Part shown: piece after piece, positions 5,154-13,772 of the stretch
Layout: each line of letters starts with the position of its first letter
Position numbering within the stretch: position 1 is the first letter of the stretch
Virus record (IMG/VR): IMGVR_UViG_3300030104_003924
Coordinates: 6,647 to 70,646 of that record
Reading direction: 5' to 3' (one strand)
Length of the DNA: 64,000 nt
DNA from: a virus
Program-made: the position numbers and the translations under genes
The notes under the pieces: model-generated
What the model saw: only the letters and a program-made list of their open reading frames with translations
Told to the model about the DNA's origin: nothing
Databases searched by the model: none

Positions 5154-6199
5154 TGGGATTTAAACTACGATCTGGAAATAAACCTAATTTTAGGAATATA
5201 GGGTCAACTCAAAAAAGAGTTGCACCTCGTAAATCTCATTCTCCTTTGAGGCAGACGGTTGAACCAACGGTAGAAGAATGGAATGAAGGTCAAAAAAATA
5301 AATCAAGTATACCTGGAGTTGATGAGGGTAGAAGTATTATAGAAAAAGATTTACAGACAAAAGCCTATAAAGATAGATTAAATAAGGAGATTGATATGTT
5401 TGGTGGTGGCGAGATAACAAAGGCAGGTGAATTAAGTAAAAAAAGTAAAGGAGGTACAGAGAGTATAGAAAACCCAACATCAGAACAACTATTAGAAATT
5501 AGGCAAAAAAGACTTGCCAACTCAATATGGAATGACCCGTCAAACAAGACGAAAGAAGGTGGAAGAGTAGGTTATGGAATGCATGACGCGCGAAGATTAC
5601 TAACAAAAGAAGAAAAGAAAGAGTTAGGTTTAAAAGATGCCGCGTACACTCAATACATGCCAAGCTCTAATTTATACTTTAACAAGCAATATCTTGATGA
5701 AACTGGTAACATACAAGGTTTTGAAAAATCAAAGCAATTAGGTATACACGAAGGAACACACGCTGTAACAGGTGGAACAATGAATATGTTGGAAGGAACA
5801 CAATCGTTTTTAAATAAAGCGAAAGGAGGTACTGGAAAGAGTGATCAATTTGATTCTTCAGAACTTGCCAAACCACAAGAGGTTTACGCTAGATATAAAT
5901 CAACACAAAACTTTTTACAAGAGCAAGGTATATTCGATTATCAATCAGGAGACAAATTTACAAACGAGCATGTTAAGAAGATAGAGAAGTTAATGGAAGG
6001 AGCAACTTGGGAAAACTTTAGAGAAAAAGGTATACCCTACGATGTGTTTACGTTCTTTGGGCATGATGACAAAGATAAGCATGGAAACAAAAAAATATCT
6101 AACAAAGATATGAAGACAATATTTAACAATGTGGCGAGCAATGAACCAGATCCAGGTCAAATAACAGATGACTTTGGTCAAAATCAAACATTCGCATAA
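5153..6199 (+). CDS. Tagged putative zinc metallopeptidase (HEGTH)
   Basis: 348 residues. The N-terminus MGFKLRSGNKPNFRNIGSTQ is the RSGNKP version of the tag family, with HSPLRQ following at about residue 28. Residues 199-203 are HEGTH, a match to the HExxH zinc site, in the helix-like context KQLGIHEGTHAVTGG. A later KPQEVYAR (about 240-247) supplies a plausible third, glutamate ligand. I infer a gluzincin-like peptidase; no membrane segment is visible. It may process head or tail proteins, or act on the host after ejection. Coupled by TAATG to the upstream tagged gene. Confidence 0.6.
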   Translation: MGFKLRSGNKPNFRNIGSTQKRVAPRKSHSPLRQTVEPTVEEWNEGQKNKSSIPGVDEGRSIIEKDLQTKAYKDRLNKEIDMFGGGEITKAGELSKKSKGGTESIENPTSEQLLEIRQKRLANSIWNDPSNKTKEGGRVGYGMHDARRLLTKEEKKELGLKDAAYTQYMPSSNLYFNKQYLDETGNIQGFEKSKQLGIHEGTHAVTGGTMNMLEGTQSFLNKAKGGTGKSDQFDSSELAKPQEVYARYKSTQNFLQEQGIFDYQSGDKFTNEHVKKIEKLMEGATWENFREKGIPYDVFTFFGHDDKDKHGNKKISNKDMKTIFNNVASNEPDPGQITDDFGQNQTFA

Positions 6200-6210
6200 A
6201 AAATAAAATT

Positions 6211-6954
6211 ATGGCATTTAAAATGAGATCAGGTAATAAACCTGGATTTAAAAACATGGGATCATCTCCCGCTAAAGACATGAAGACTGGTAGTTATGAT
6301 CATTCATTTGAGTCTCCAGCTAAACAAAAAAAAGATAAAAGCAACGATTTAAAAGAGTTTTTAATATCTGAAAGAGGGTTTACGCCTGCCGATGCTGACA
6401 AAATGATTGCGTCAGGAGCATATACTAAAAAAGATATAGATCCTGGTTTTAAAAGAAAGATAGTTAAACCTAAAAAATCTACAGAATCTGCCCATGGTCA
6501 ACTAGACGATGCTCAAGCTGAGTATGAAGAAGACATGAGACTTTATAATAAATCTAAAAAAGATAAACCTGTTAAACCTAAAGAAGGTGATATGGAGAAA
6601 TACAGCGACTTGGAAAAGTACGACGATGACAATCCAACAGGAAAAGCAGAACCTCCAAAGAAGAAAAAAAAAACTAAATCCCCAGCAAAGCAAAGAAAAG
6701 TAATGAAAGACGGACCTAAAAATAAAGTTCATTTTCACGATGGAAGAAAAACAAAAGATCCGCACTGGCAGCCTCACCAATTTAAAGACAAGTATTGGTA
6801 TAAAATAGATGGTAAAAAAGTAACAAAAGCACAATATATAAAATATAAAAACGAACCTGGAAATATGGAAGGCGGTGGTAAGCAAACTAACGATCCTGAT
6901 GTTTACGGGAAAAAAGCAAATAATCACGGTCGTGGACCAAAAACTAAAAAATAA
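6211..6954 (+). CDS. Lysine-rich protein with three SPAK motifs
   Basis: 247 residues, starting MAFKMRSGNKPGFKNMGSSP followed by AK. SPAK occurs at about residue 19, in FESPAKQKK (about 35) and in TKSPAKQRK (about 155). About a quarter of the residues are lysine; stretches are of low complexity. A C-terminal segment (HWQPHQFKDKYWYKIDGKKV) looks folded. Composition suggests nucleic-acid or capsid-interior association. S/T-P-x-K motifs of this kind bind the DNA minor groove in eukaryotic histone H1 tails, but that parallel is only a hypothesis here. Confidence 0.6.
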   Translation: MAFKMRSGNKPGFKNMGSSPAKDMKTGSYDHSFESPAKQKKDKSNDLKEFLISERGFTPADADKMIASGAYTKKDIDPGFKRKIVKPKKSTESAHGQLDDAQAEYEEDMRLYNKSKKDKPVKPKEGDMEKYSDLEKYDDDNPTGKAEPPKKKKKTKSPAKQRKVMKDGPKNKVHFHDGRKTKDPHWQPHQFKDKYWYKIDGKKVTKAQYIKYKNEPGNMEGGGKQTNDPDVYGKKANNHGRGPKTKK

Positions 6955-6960
6955 AAAATC

Positions 6961-7380
6961 ATGGCATATTCACCTTATAAAATGAAGGGACATACTCTTC
7001 CAGGGATAAAACAAAAAGAATCTCCAGCTAAACAAACATACGATATACACGGTACTGACAAAAGAGCGTATAAAATAGATCAAAACAAATATGACGCTTG
7101 GGCAAAAGGTAAAAATGCTCCAGATATCAGATATGTAGGTTCTAAAGAAAATAAAAAGCATTTAGACGCTTATTTAGAATTTAAAAAGAGTGGTGGTAAA
7201 AAAGTTTCTCCAAAAGAAGGAACAACTATTAAAAATCCAGGAGCAAGAGGACCAGGACCAGAAGTAAAAACAACAACTGTAATTAAATCCAGTAAGAAAA
7301 AATCTCCAGGAAAATGGGTGCAGTTTATCCCAGCGGCAATTTCTGCTGTTAGTTCTTTGACCAAAAAAGATAAAAAATAG
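6961..7380 (+). CDS. SPAK-tag basic protein with hydrophobic C-terminal segment
   Basis: 139 residues. Begins MAYSPYKMKGHTLPGIKQKE then SPAKQ. The C-terminal part is KKKSPGKWVQFIPAAISAVSSLTKK, a short amphipathic or membrane-active helix flanked by lysines. The middle is basic and mildly repetitive. Function unknown; it belongs to the tagged cluster 4637-8643. Confidence 0.55.
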   Translation: MAYSPYKMKGHTLPGIKQKESPAKQTYDIHGTDKRAYKIDQNKYDAWAKGKNAPDIRYVGSKENKKHLDAYLEFKKSGGKKVSPKEGTTIKNPGARGPGPEVKTTTVIKSSKKKSPGKWVQFIPAAISAVSSLTKKDKK

Positions 7381-7426
7381 GGAAAGACCCTAGACCAAGT
7401 CAATTATTAACCAAAAAACCAAAATT

Positions 7427-7720
7427 ATGACTTATTTGTATTACAAGAGTACGTCAACAACGTACCCAATTAAACCGAATGAAAAAACTATTAACCAGTG
7501 GACACATCTAGCTGACAAAAAGAACTGGAGAATTACACAATTACCGAATGGATTTTACCAAACGGAGTGTTCTGATCCAGATAATGACAAAAATTGGCAC
7601 GATGTTACACGGAGAGAGACCATAAGCGGTGCCGAAGCAGCAATTGACGGCAGCGTTGACCATTTCTCAAAGAAATTAGACTCAATTAAGGGTCCGAAAG
7701 TAGTAAAAACGTTCGAATAA
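7427..7720 (+). CDS. Conserved phage protein of unknown function, untagged
   Basis: 97 residues, beginning MTYLYYKSTSTTYPIKPNEK, with a compact alpha/beta look and ending GPKVVKTFE. It lacks the SP[A/L]K tag although it sits inside the tagged cluster, and it ends just before a strong terminator hairpin. I recall similar small proteins in uncultured marine phages, without known function. Confidence 0.6.
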   Translation: MTYLYYKSTSTTYPIKPNEKTINQWTHLADKKNWRITQLPNGFYQTECSDPDNDKNWHDVTRRETISGAEAAIDGSVDHFSKKLDSIKGPKVVKTFE

Positions 7721-7724
7721 CGAT

Positions 7725-7751
7725 AAAGGGGAGTAAAATCTCCCCTTTTTT
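7725..7751 (+). terminator. Rho-independent terminator
   Basis: A nine-pair hairpin (AAAGGGGAG against CTCCCCTTT, six-base loop) runs into a T tract, five bases after the stop of the 7427-7720 gene. Confidence 0.85.
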
Positions 7752-7764
7752 AAAAAAATAACAC

Positions 7765-8643
7765 ATGGCATTCAAATTAAGATCCGGAAATACAACAAAA
7801 TTCAAAAGTATGGGTAGTTCTCCAGCTAAACAAGAGAGTGATCCTATACTTGAGGACGAATCTCAAGAACTAACATACGAAAAACTGCGAAATAAGAAGT
7901 TAGAAGGTCAAATCGAAGAGATGAAGGCCGATAAAGACGTTGGTAGCGAAAGAAGTAGAAGAATACTTGATGGTAAAGGTACAGATGAAGATGTAGCGAA
8001 ACAAAAACTTGAACAAGAAGAGAGAAATAAAATGGCCTCTCAAGTGCCTTGGAGTGAAAAAGTGAAAAACAAGCATAAATATAAAGAGATAACAGGTTAC
8101 GATTCCGATGGTAAACCTATATACGGTAAAAACACTAAAAGTGATAGATGGGAAGACGGAGAGTATATTGATGCCGATGAAGATATGACATGGGCAGAGA
8201 AACAACAAGCTAAAAAAGAGAGAAACGAAAGATCTAAAAAAGCTTTATCTGACTATTTAGTAGAAAATCCAGAAGCAACCAAGGAAGATATTAAAAAGTT
8301 TAAGAAAAAAGAAAAATATAATAGAGAAACTCAAAGGTTACATCAAAACTATCAAGACGCACAAGCAAAAGGAACGCAGGGCTTAAGATTTAATTGGAAA
8401 AACCTATTCTTAGGTGGAGTTGAAGATGCTTTCACTGTTGATTCTAAAAAAGATATCATTGCTGATAAAATGAAGAAAAGACACGAAGGGACAAAAACTA
8501 AGAATAAATTAAATAAAAAGAAAGAACAATTAAAAAAGGACAAACAAGCAAGAAAAAATCAAGAGTTGGAAAGAAAAGCTAAACAAGCAGAAGCAGAAGG
8601 TAACCAGAAAAAAGCTGATAGACTAAGAGGAAAAATAAAGTAG
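7765..8643 (+). CDS. SPAK-tag, highly charged coiled-coil protein
   Basis: 292 residues. Starts MAFKLRSGNTTKFKSMGSSP then AKQ. Nearly all of the rest is charged (K, E, D, R), with long helical stretches; the last 60 residues (KLNKKKEQLKKDKQARK...) look like a continuous basic coiled coil. One hydrophobic patch (FNWKNLFLGGVEDAFTV, about residues 211-227) is present. Unknown function; the same tag as 5153-6199 and 6211-6954 ties these three together. Confidence 0.55.
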   Translation: MAFKLRSGNTTKFKSMGSSPAKQESDPILEDESQELTYEKLRNKKLEGQIEEMKADKDVGSERSRRILDGKGTDEDVAKQKLEQEERNKMASQVPWSEKVKNKHKYKEITGYDSDGKPIYGKNTKSDRWEDGEYIDADEDMTWAEKQQAKKERNERSKKALSDYLVENPEATKEDIKKFKKKEKYNRETQRLHQNYQDAQAKGTQGLRFNWKNLFLGGVEDAFTVDSKKDIIADKMKKRHEGTKTKNKLNKKKEQLKKDKQARKNQELERKAKQAEAEGNQKKADRLRGKIK

Positions 8644-8674
8644 AGCAATTTAATCAAATTTAATTTAATATAAT

Positions 8675-10246
8675 ATGGAATACAATCAACCTAGCGAGAT
8701 TGTCAAAGACGTGAGTTTTGGCAGTGACGCTAATCAAAAGGTAGTTGCTGGCGTTGAAAAGCTAGCAAAAGCAGTAAAATCAACCCTTGGGGCATCTGGA
8801 AAGTGCGTTATATACGAAGACGCCAGAGGACTCCCGGTCATAACAAAAGACGGTGTTACAGTAGCAGAATCTGTAGTCTTATTTGACCCGGTTGAGAATA
8901 TGGGTGCTACCCTTATTAAAGAAGCTGCTAAAAATACAGTGAGAGAAGCAGGTGACGGTACTACTACAGCTACTGTTCTTGCTGAATCTTTGTTAAAACA
9001 GGTTAATAATCGCGAAAAAAGCGTGACTATTAGAGAAGTGAAAGATGGTATTAAATCATGTTTCACAAAAGTAAACGATTACCTTGATAAGATTTCTGTC
9101 AAGATCGAAGGCGATATGCTCGAATCTGTTAGTTCAATTAGTTGCAATAATGACGCGGAACTAGGAAAGATTATAGCAGAAGCTTATACTAAAGTAGGTA
9201 AAGATGGTGTGGTGTTAATGGAAGAGTCACCAACTGAAGAAACATATGTCGAAATTGTAGATGGTGTGCAAATAGACTCAGGACTCACATCTCCACATTT
9301 TATTACTGATAAGGACAAGCAGATAGCAGAACTTGATAACCCATTAGTATTGATAGTTGGATCAGAAATCCCTAACATAAGAAAAATACAAAAAATATTA
9401 GAGCACGTTATAAAAAACAAACGTTCTTTATTAATTGTAGCTCCAGTAGAGCAGCAGGTTAAAGCCGCTCTTCTTATGAACAAAGTAAAAGGTAATATTA
9501 AAGTTAATATAATTGACTTACCAGGCTTTGGTCCTACTAAAAAAGATACTGTTGATGATTTTGCGTTTTTAACAGGAGCAACAGTAATAAACGAAGAACT
9601 CGGTGATGATTTAGATTTAATTGATGTTAGTTGTTTAGGAGAGGCTCATACGGCTATAACAAAAGAAAATAACACTGTATTAACTATAGATACTCCACAC
9701 TTAGAAATAGAAGAAAGAATTAAGAGTATACAAAAGTTAATCGATAAGGAAGATAAAAATCCTTTTTTAAAAAAGAAACACCAACAAAGGTTAGCAATGC
9801 TATCAGGAAGTGTTGGTATTATAAAAGTAGGCGCTGATTCTAAAGTTGAATTAAAAGAAAAGAAAGATAGAGTAGAAGATGCTATTTATGCTACAAAAGC
9901 AGCTTTAAAAGAAGGGATTGTTCCAGGAGGTGGTGTAGCTCTTATAAATGCTTCTCAAAAAATTTCAACCGACTCCGTCGGTGAAGAGATACTTCTCAAG
10001 GCTATTCAAGCTCCTTTCTATACTGTGCTAGAAAACGCGAGTATCACTCATCCAGATTATGATGATATAGAAGGAGAAGGTATAGACGTTGTTACGGGAG
10101 AAAAAGTTGATATGATTGAAGCTGGAATAATAGATCCGGTTTTGGTTACAAAATCGGCGCTAAAAAATGCAGTAAGCGTAGTATCAACAATAATATCTGC
10201 AGATTGTGTAATTTCAAATATGAGAATGAATGAAAGCAATCAATAG
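8675..10246 (+). CDS. groEL: Phage-encoded GroEL-type chaperonin
   Basis: 523 residues, close to the usual 540-550. Typical group I chaperonin sequence: TLGASGKCVIYEDARGLPVI, ITKDGVTVA, ENMGATLIKEAA, and the ATP-site GDGTTTATV at about residue 90; later VEDAIYATKAALKEGIVPGG carries the hydrolysis-linked Asp. The C-terminal GGM tail of bacterial GroEL is missing (it ends SNMRMNESNQ). In phages such chaperonins are thought to fold capsid or tail proteins. It overlaps groES by 17 bases, in the order groEL-groES, the reverse of the bacterial operon. Confidence 0.95.
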   Translation: MEYNQPSEIVKDVSFGSDANQKVVAGVEKLAKAVKSTLGASGKCVIYEDARGLPVITKDGVTVAESVVLFDPVENMGATLIKEAAKNTVREAGDGTTTATVLAESLLKQVNNREKSVTIREVKDGIKSCFTKVNDYLDKISVKIEGDMLESVSSISCNNDAELGKIIAEAYTKVGKDGVVLMEESPTEETYVEIVDGVQIDSGLTSPHFITDKDKQIAELDNPLVLIVGSEIPNIRKIQKILEHVIKNKRSLLIVAPVEQQVKAALLMNKVKGNIKVNIIDLPGFGPTKKDTVDDFAFLTGATVINEELGDDLDLIDVSCLGEAHTAITKENNTVLTIDTPHLEIEERIKSIQKLIDKEDKNPFLKKKHQQRLAMLSGSVGIIKVGADSKVELKEKKDRVEDAIYATKAALKEGIVPGGGVALINASQKISTDSVGEEILLKAIQAPFYTVLENASITHPDYDDIEGEGIDVVTGEKVDMIEAGIIDPVLVTKSALKNAVSVVSTIISADCVISNMRMNESNQ

Positions 10247-10487
10247 ATATATAATAGTAGATAAAATAAAGACAGAACCTAAAAAGGTTGCTGGTCTTAT
10301 AATGACGGATGATACTGATGTAGATAACCGTTATATAAAAGCAAAAATAATATCGTGTGGTAATTTAGTTGAAGGATTGAAAGATGGAGACACGATATAT
10401 TACGATAAACATGCTGGACACGACATTTCATGGAAAGACGCTCTTTATAGAGTTATTCGCGATGGTGACGTTGTTCTAGTAGATTAA
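10230..10487 (+). CDS. groES: GroES-like co-chaperonin
   Basis: 85 residues. Recognisable GroES-type strand order: RYIIVDKI, a mobile-loop region (TEPKKVAGLIMTDD), YIKAKIISCGN, LKDGDTIYYDKHAG, YRVIRDGDVVLVD. It lacks the usual ALxDR start and is a little shorter than the bacterial 95-97 residues. It should cap the upstream GroEL homologue. The start lies inside the groEL end, so translation is probably coupled. Confidence 0.85.
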   Translation: MKAINRYIIVDKIKTEPKKVAGLIMTDDTDVDNRYIKAKIISCGNLVEGLKDGDTIYYDKHAGHDISWKDALYRVIRDGDVVLVD

Positions 10488-10558
10488 GCCCAAACCTTAT
10501 ACTAAAAACCATAAACTTAACAACTAAAACAAATTAATAATAAAAAAAATTACGAATT

Positions 10559-11008
10559 ATGAACGTAAAACACACGATGAATGCACAAGAAAAAGAAGTG
10601 TATTTATATGTAGCGGAAGACGCTACTTACGCTACTGGTAATCAAGCTATTTTTAAAGCAAGTGATTTTGTAGGAGCAACAGCTGTTAATGCCGCGGAAA
10701 ATCAAACTATTTTTAGATTTTTTCCACAGGATAAAACTAAGATGGCTCAATCCGCTGGAGATCCAGCATATGACACGTTTACATTAACCCATACTAACAA
10801 CGCACATGTTGAGATAATGAAAACGGTTGCTGGCGCAATGGCAAACCCTCATGGAGGTTTTGTAGTGATACAAGATGATTTAGGTACTGCTTTTGGTGAT
10901 GGGTCAACTACAGGTGAGGCTAGAACTGATCTTAAGTATCCAACAATTGCATCTACAGGAACTGCAGTTGCAGTAAGTGCTGTAGCAATAACAACAGTTG
11001 ACGCTTAA
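10559..11008 (+). CDS. Small beta-rich virion-type protein A
   Basis: 149 residues, Ala/Thr/Val-rich, beginning MNVKHTMNAQEKEVYLYVAE. It contains FTLTHTNNAHVEIMKTVAGAMAN, a motif echoed in the next two genes. Composition (many A, T, G, V; few Cys) is typical of abundant structural proteins. The A-rich leader has no Shine-Dalgarno sequence. Probably a capsid or tail decoration protein; exact role unknown. Confidence 0.55.
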   Translation: MNVKHTMNAQEKEVYLYVAEDATYATGNQAIFKASDFVGATAVNAAENQTIFRFFPQDKTKMAQSAGDPAYDTFTLTHTNNAHVEIMKTVAGAMANPHGGFVVIQDDLGTAFGDGSTTGEARTDLKYPTIASTGTAVAVSAVAITTVDA

Positions 11009-11036
11009 TAATTAATAACTTTAAAAATATAAAACG

Positions 11037-11399
11037 ATGAAATATTTATTTGCAAACGAGGTAGGTACATTAGGAGACATCGACGCATCTGATGAGATAG
11101 TGTTATTTCCTCAAAACGCGGTTTTATCTATAGAAAGTAAGACCGATACAACTTCTTCAATTTTCGCACAAAGTTCAGCTGATGTTGACGCGGATATTGA
11201 ACTAGTTATTACGCATGCAGACAAATCTGCTGCGGCAACACACAAAACAGAAAGAAATCTAATTGATGAAATAGTAGCTGTAATTAACAATGACAACAGA
11301 AGTGGAGTTGGTGTTTTATTTGATGTTTTAAATAACATTAAGTTACCTAGTCAAACTATAACATCTGGAGCTGTGGTTGGAACAGTAACTGAGGATTAA
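11037..11399 (+). CDS. Small beta-rich virion-type protein B
   Basis: 120 residues, beginning MKYLFANEVGTLGDIDASDE. IELVITHADKSAAATH ... LIDEIVAVINND parallels the TH-x-N ... AIAN motif of its neighbours. Acidic and rich in small residues. Probably a structural protein related to the two flanking genes. Confidence 0.5.
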   Translation: MKYLFANEVGTLGDIDASDEIVLFPQNAVLSIESKTDTTSSIFAQSSADVDADIELVITHADKSAAATHKTERNLIDEIVAVINNDNRSGVGVLFDVLNNIKLPSQTITSGAVVGTVTED

Positions 11400-11424
11400 T
11401 AATAACTTTTAAAAAATAATAAAA

Positions 11425-12222
11425 ATGAAAACACCTTATATATATTTTGGACAAAAAGGTTATTACTACGAATCAGACGCTAGTGGTGACCAGGAGGTAG
11501 GTGGTGATTCCGCTACTTCCTTAACTTTAGCTGGCGCTGGACTTTTACCAGTAGATCACGCTAATGGAGCGAGCGATGATAGTACTTCGCTTGACGCTTA
11601 TAGAATAATAATTAAAGCTGCTGCTGGTACAACTGGTGACAGGGCAAACGACAATACAACTGACTTTTTAACTGGAGCTCTTTTTGCTGCTGCTGCAAAC
11701 CCTGCTACTGGAGATGTAACAGCTTTAAGAAGAAAAGACTATGATGTGGCTAATACTTCTCAAGTAACTATTATAACAGCTTCTGGAGCAGTTGGATATG
11801 ATATTCAAAACAATGATAAACTTTGGTTAGAGCAAGTAGCTAGACATGATGCCGCTGGTAATGGACCTAGCGCTTCTAACTTATCTAGTGCTTTTGCTTA
11901 TCCAATGGCAAACTTTATGGGAGCTAATCCTGTTGCTTACGCTGGTGAACATTATGATGGAACTGCTTTGGATCAAACTGATCTTTACTTTTTAAAATCA
12001 GATGGTACTGGAGGTACGGATATAATTAGAATTATACATACAGCTAATAAATATCCTGATTTGGTTAAAACCATGGAAGCGATAGCAAACTGTGGTATCT
12101 ATAATAGAGCAATAACATTCTATGATTTAGATATCAATGGGCTTGAAACTTTTGCTGGTGGACCATCATTAAGTGGTGCTAACGACTTAGGTATTAAAGG
12201 TTGCTGGAGAACAACAGCATAG
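11425..12222 (+). CDS. Virion-type protein C
   Basis: 265 residues, beginning MKTPYIYFGQKGYYYESDAS; Gly/Ala/Asp/Asn-rich. Near residues 200-222 it has DIIRIIHTANKYPDLVKTME then AIANCG, matching the motif in the two preceding genes. It ends IKGCWRTTA. Third member of the trio; a capsid or tail surface protein is likely. Confidence 0.5.
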   Translation: MKTPYIYFGQKGYYYESDASGDQEVGGDSATSLTLAGAGLLPVDHANGASDDSTSLDAYRIIIKAAAGTTGDRANDNTTDFLTGALFAAAANPATGDVTALRRKDYDVANTSQVTIITASGAVGYDIQNNDKLWLEQVARHDAAGNGPSASNLSSAFAYPMANFMGANPVAYAGEHYDGTALDQTDLYFLKSDGTGGTDIIRIIHTANKYPDLVKTMEAIANCGIYNRAITFYDLDINGLETFAGGPSLSGANDLGIKGCWRTTA

Positions 12223-12223
12223 T

Positions 12224-12598
12224 TTGAGATTAACCGCGCAGGATCTGCGTGAAATGAATATCCTTAAGTATTACAGGCTCACTAGAAAGTGGGTCTGTAA
12301 AACTTACGGGTTAAAAGATGCAGATTTAGAATTATTAATTTATTTAGATTGTAAAGGAAGATTTACACGACAAGACTTTATCGATGTATGGAGACATAGA
12401 AATAGAACTACTATAATGTACTCTGTATTTAAAACCTCGTGGAAATGCTCTCAAATGATAAGTAGGATATATAGAATCCTATTAGGTGAGGAAGACTTAC
12501 CCACTTCAGAACGAAGTGTATTTTATAAGAATAAATCATATACGGATAAAGTTTACAATAAAGCTATAGATGATATGATTAAAGATAAAGATAGATAA
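12224..12598 (+). CDS. Winged-helix-like (MarR-type) small protein
   Basis: 124 codons from a TTG at 12224, or 114 from the ATG at 12254, which gives MNILKYYRLTRKWVCKTYGL and is my preferred start. GLKDADLELLIYLDCKGRFT followed by RQDFIDVW looks like the helix-turn-helix and wing of a MarR-like domain, ending LLGEEDLPTSE and a Lys-rich helix. Phage proteins of this type are known to me as putative transcription regulators. The region between the first helices and the WRHRNRT segment looks short for a complete winged helix. Function inferred only. Confidence 0.45.
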   Translation: MRLTAQDLREMNILKYYRLTRKWVCKTYGLKDADLELLIYLDCKGRFTRQDFIDVWRHRNRTTIMYSVFKTSWKCSQMISRIYRILLGEEDLPTSERSVFYKNKSYTDKVYNKAIDDMIKDKDR

Positions 12599-12599
12599 T

Positions 12600-12914
12600 A
12601 TGCCAAATTTTCCAAAAAACACAGATTATAAAATGAAAGGATCTACCTTTTATGGCCACGGAAACTCATCACCAGCAAAAGTAAGTGATGACAAAGTGGT
12701 TGCAGCGCAAAAAAATCTTGACGAAATACAACTTAAGTTTAATGAACCAGGTTGGGCTAAAGCTGCTAGAGGTATACACGAAGGCGCTAAGGGAGTTGTT
12801 AGTAAATTTATGAATCAAGATCCAGACGAAGACGGCAGTGAGACAGAAAATCAAATGGATTCAGTAGAGGATATAGCCGCGAACAATATGGATATAGAAG
12901 GTGAATTAGAATAA
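12600..12914 (+). CDS. SPAK-tag protein, acidic C-terminus
   Basis: 104 residues. Tag begins at residue 9: DYKMKGSTFYGHGNSSPAK, very close to the tag of 4905-5153. The rest is a helical segment (NLDEIQLKFNEPGWAKAARG) and an unusually acidic tail (EDGSETENQMDSVEDIAANN). It shows that the tag is attached to acidic as well as basic bodies. Function unknown. Confidence 0.55.
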   Translation: MPNFPKNTDYKMKGSTFYGHGNSSPAKVSDDKVVAAQKNLDEIQLKFNEPGWAKAARGIHEGAKGVVSKFMNQDPDEDGSETENQMDSVEDIAANNMDIEGELE

Positions 12915-12915
12915 T

Positions 12916-13281
12916 ATGTTTAAACTACCAAAACAAAATCATAGAAAAGTAACTAAAGGACGTTTTTCTCATTTTAATGAAGAAGCATCTCCTGGTACAC
13001 CTTTGTATAGAAAAAAACTAGATCAAAGTATACAGGCGGAAGCTAATGACGATGGCACTATATTTATAGATGTGTCTGTAGAGCCTGGAAGCGCACAAGA
13101 GAGACAAATTTTAGCTCATGAAATGAGACATCTTGTTGATATGAAAACTGGTAAATTAAGATACGATGACAATTGGATAAAGTATAACGGTATGGAATAT
13201 CCAAGAAAAAACGGATTTATATTATATGAAGGAGAATGGGTACCAGAAGGAGGAAAACAATTCCCTTGGGAGCAACATTAA
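12916..13281 (+). CDS. Mini zinc metallopeptidase (HEMRH)
   Basis: 121 residues. Residues 68-72 are HEMRH within ILAHEMRHLVDMKTGKL, fitting HExxH. The preceding GTIFIDVSVEPGSAQERQ resembles the strand before the active helix of small phage-borne metallopeptidases. A divergent tag-like SPGTPLYRKK lies near residue 25. A third ligand is not certain; the acidic and His residues near the C-terminal end (PWEQH) are candidates. Proteolytic activity is inferred from the motif. Confidence 0.55.
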   Translation: MFKLPKQNHRKVTKGRFSHFNEEASPGTPLYRKKLDQSIQAEANDDGTIFIDVSVEPGSAQERQILAHEMRHLVDMKTGKLRYDDNWIKYNGMEYPRKNGFILYEGEWVPEGGKQFPWEQH

Positions 13282-13287
13282 AAACAT

Positions 13288-13521
13288 ATGTGGAAGTTAT
13301 TTAAAGATAAGAACGATATAAATGAAAAGAATGTAGTTGGTTTTATATCTTTCGCTGTAATGGTATTATTTGCCATTATAGACTTAGCTACAGCTATTAT
13401 ATACATGGGATACGTAGGGGGTGGAGAACTAGAAATTAACGACACAATATATAATTCGTTTGTAATGGTAACATTAGGTTGCTTTGGCATTAGTGCATTT
13501 GAAAAAGTAAAAAAGAAATAA
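13288..13521 (+). CDS. Two-span membrane protein, holin-like
   Basis: 77 residues: charged N-terminus, a long hydrophobic segment (VVGFISFAVMVLFAIIDLAT, about 17-40), a short acidic loop, a second segment (SFVMVTLGCFGISAF) and the basic tail EKVKKK. Size and topology fit a small holin or holin partner. Its tail closely resembles the end of the 14670-15056 protein. Confidence 0.5.
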   Translation: MWKLFKDKNDINEKNVVGFISFAVMVLFAIIDLATAIIYMGYVGGGELEINDTIYNSFVMVTLGCFGISAFEKVKKK

Positions 13522-13523
13522 CT

Positions 13524-13760
13524 ATGGGATACAAAATGAATGGATTTTCTGGTTTCGGTAATTCCCCAGCAAAACAAAGTGCAGATAAAAAAGCAACACA
13601 AGTTATAGATGGTGTTCTATGTGATGCTTATGGAAGACCAATTGATCCAAAGAAAAAATGGGAGGCTAATACAGTTCAAAATTACAAAGGTCCTGGTGGT
13701 AGAAACGATTCTAACAAAGTAATGAGAGGTCAAAATTTTAGACCAACAACAACAATTTAA
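13524..13760 (+). CDS. SPAK-tag small basic protein
   Basis: 78 residues beginning MGYKMNGFSGFGNSPAKQ. The body contains DGVLCDAYGRPIDPKKKWEA and is otherwise low in hydrophobic residues. The tag is almost identical at protein level to the next gene but uses different codons. Unknown function. Confidence 0.55.
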   Translation: MGYKMNGFSGFGNSPAKQSADKKATQVIDGVLCDAYGRPIDPKKKWEANTVQNYKGPGGRNDSNKVMRGQNFRPTTTI

Positions 13761-13772
13761 AAAAAATAGATT

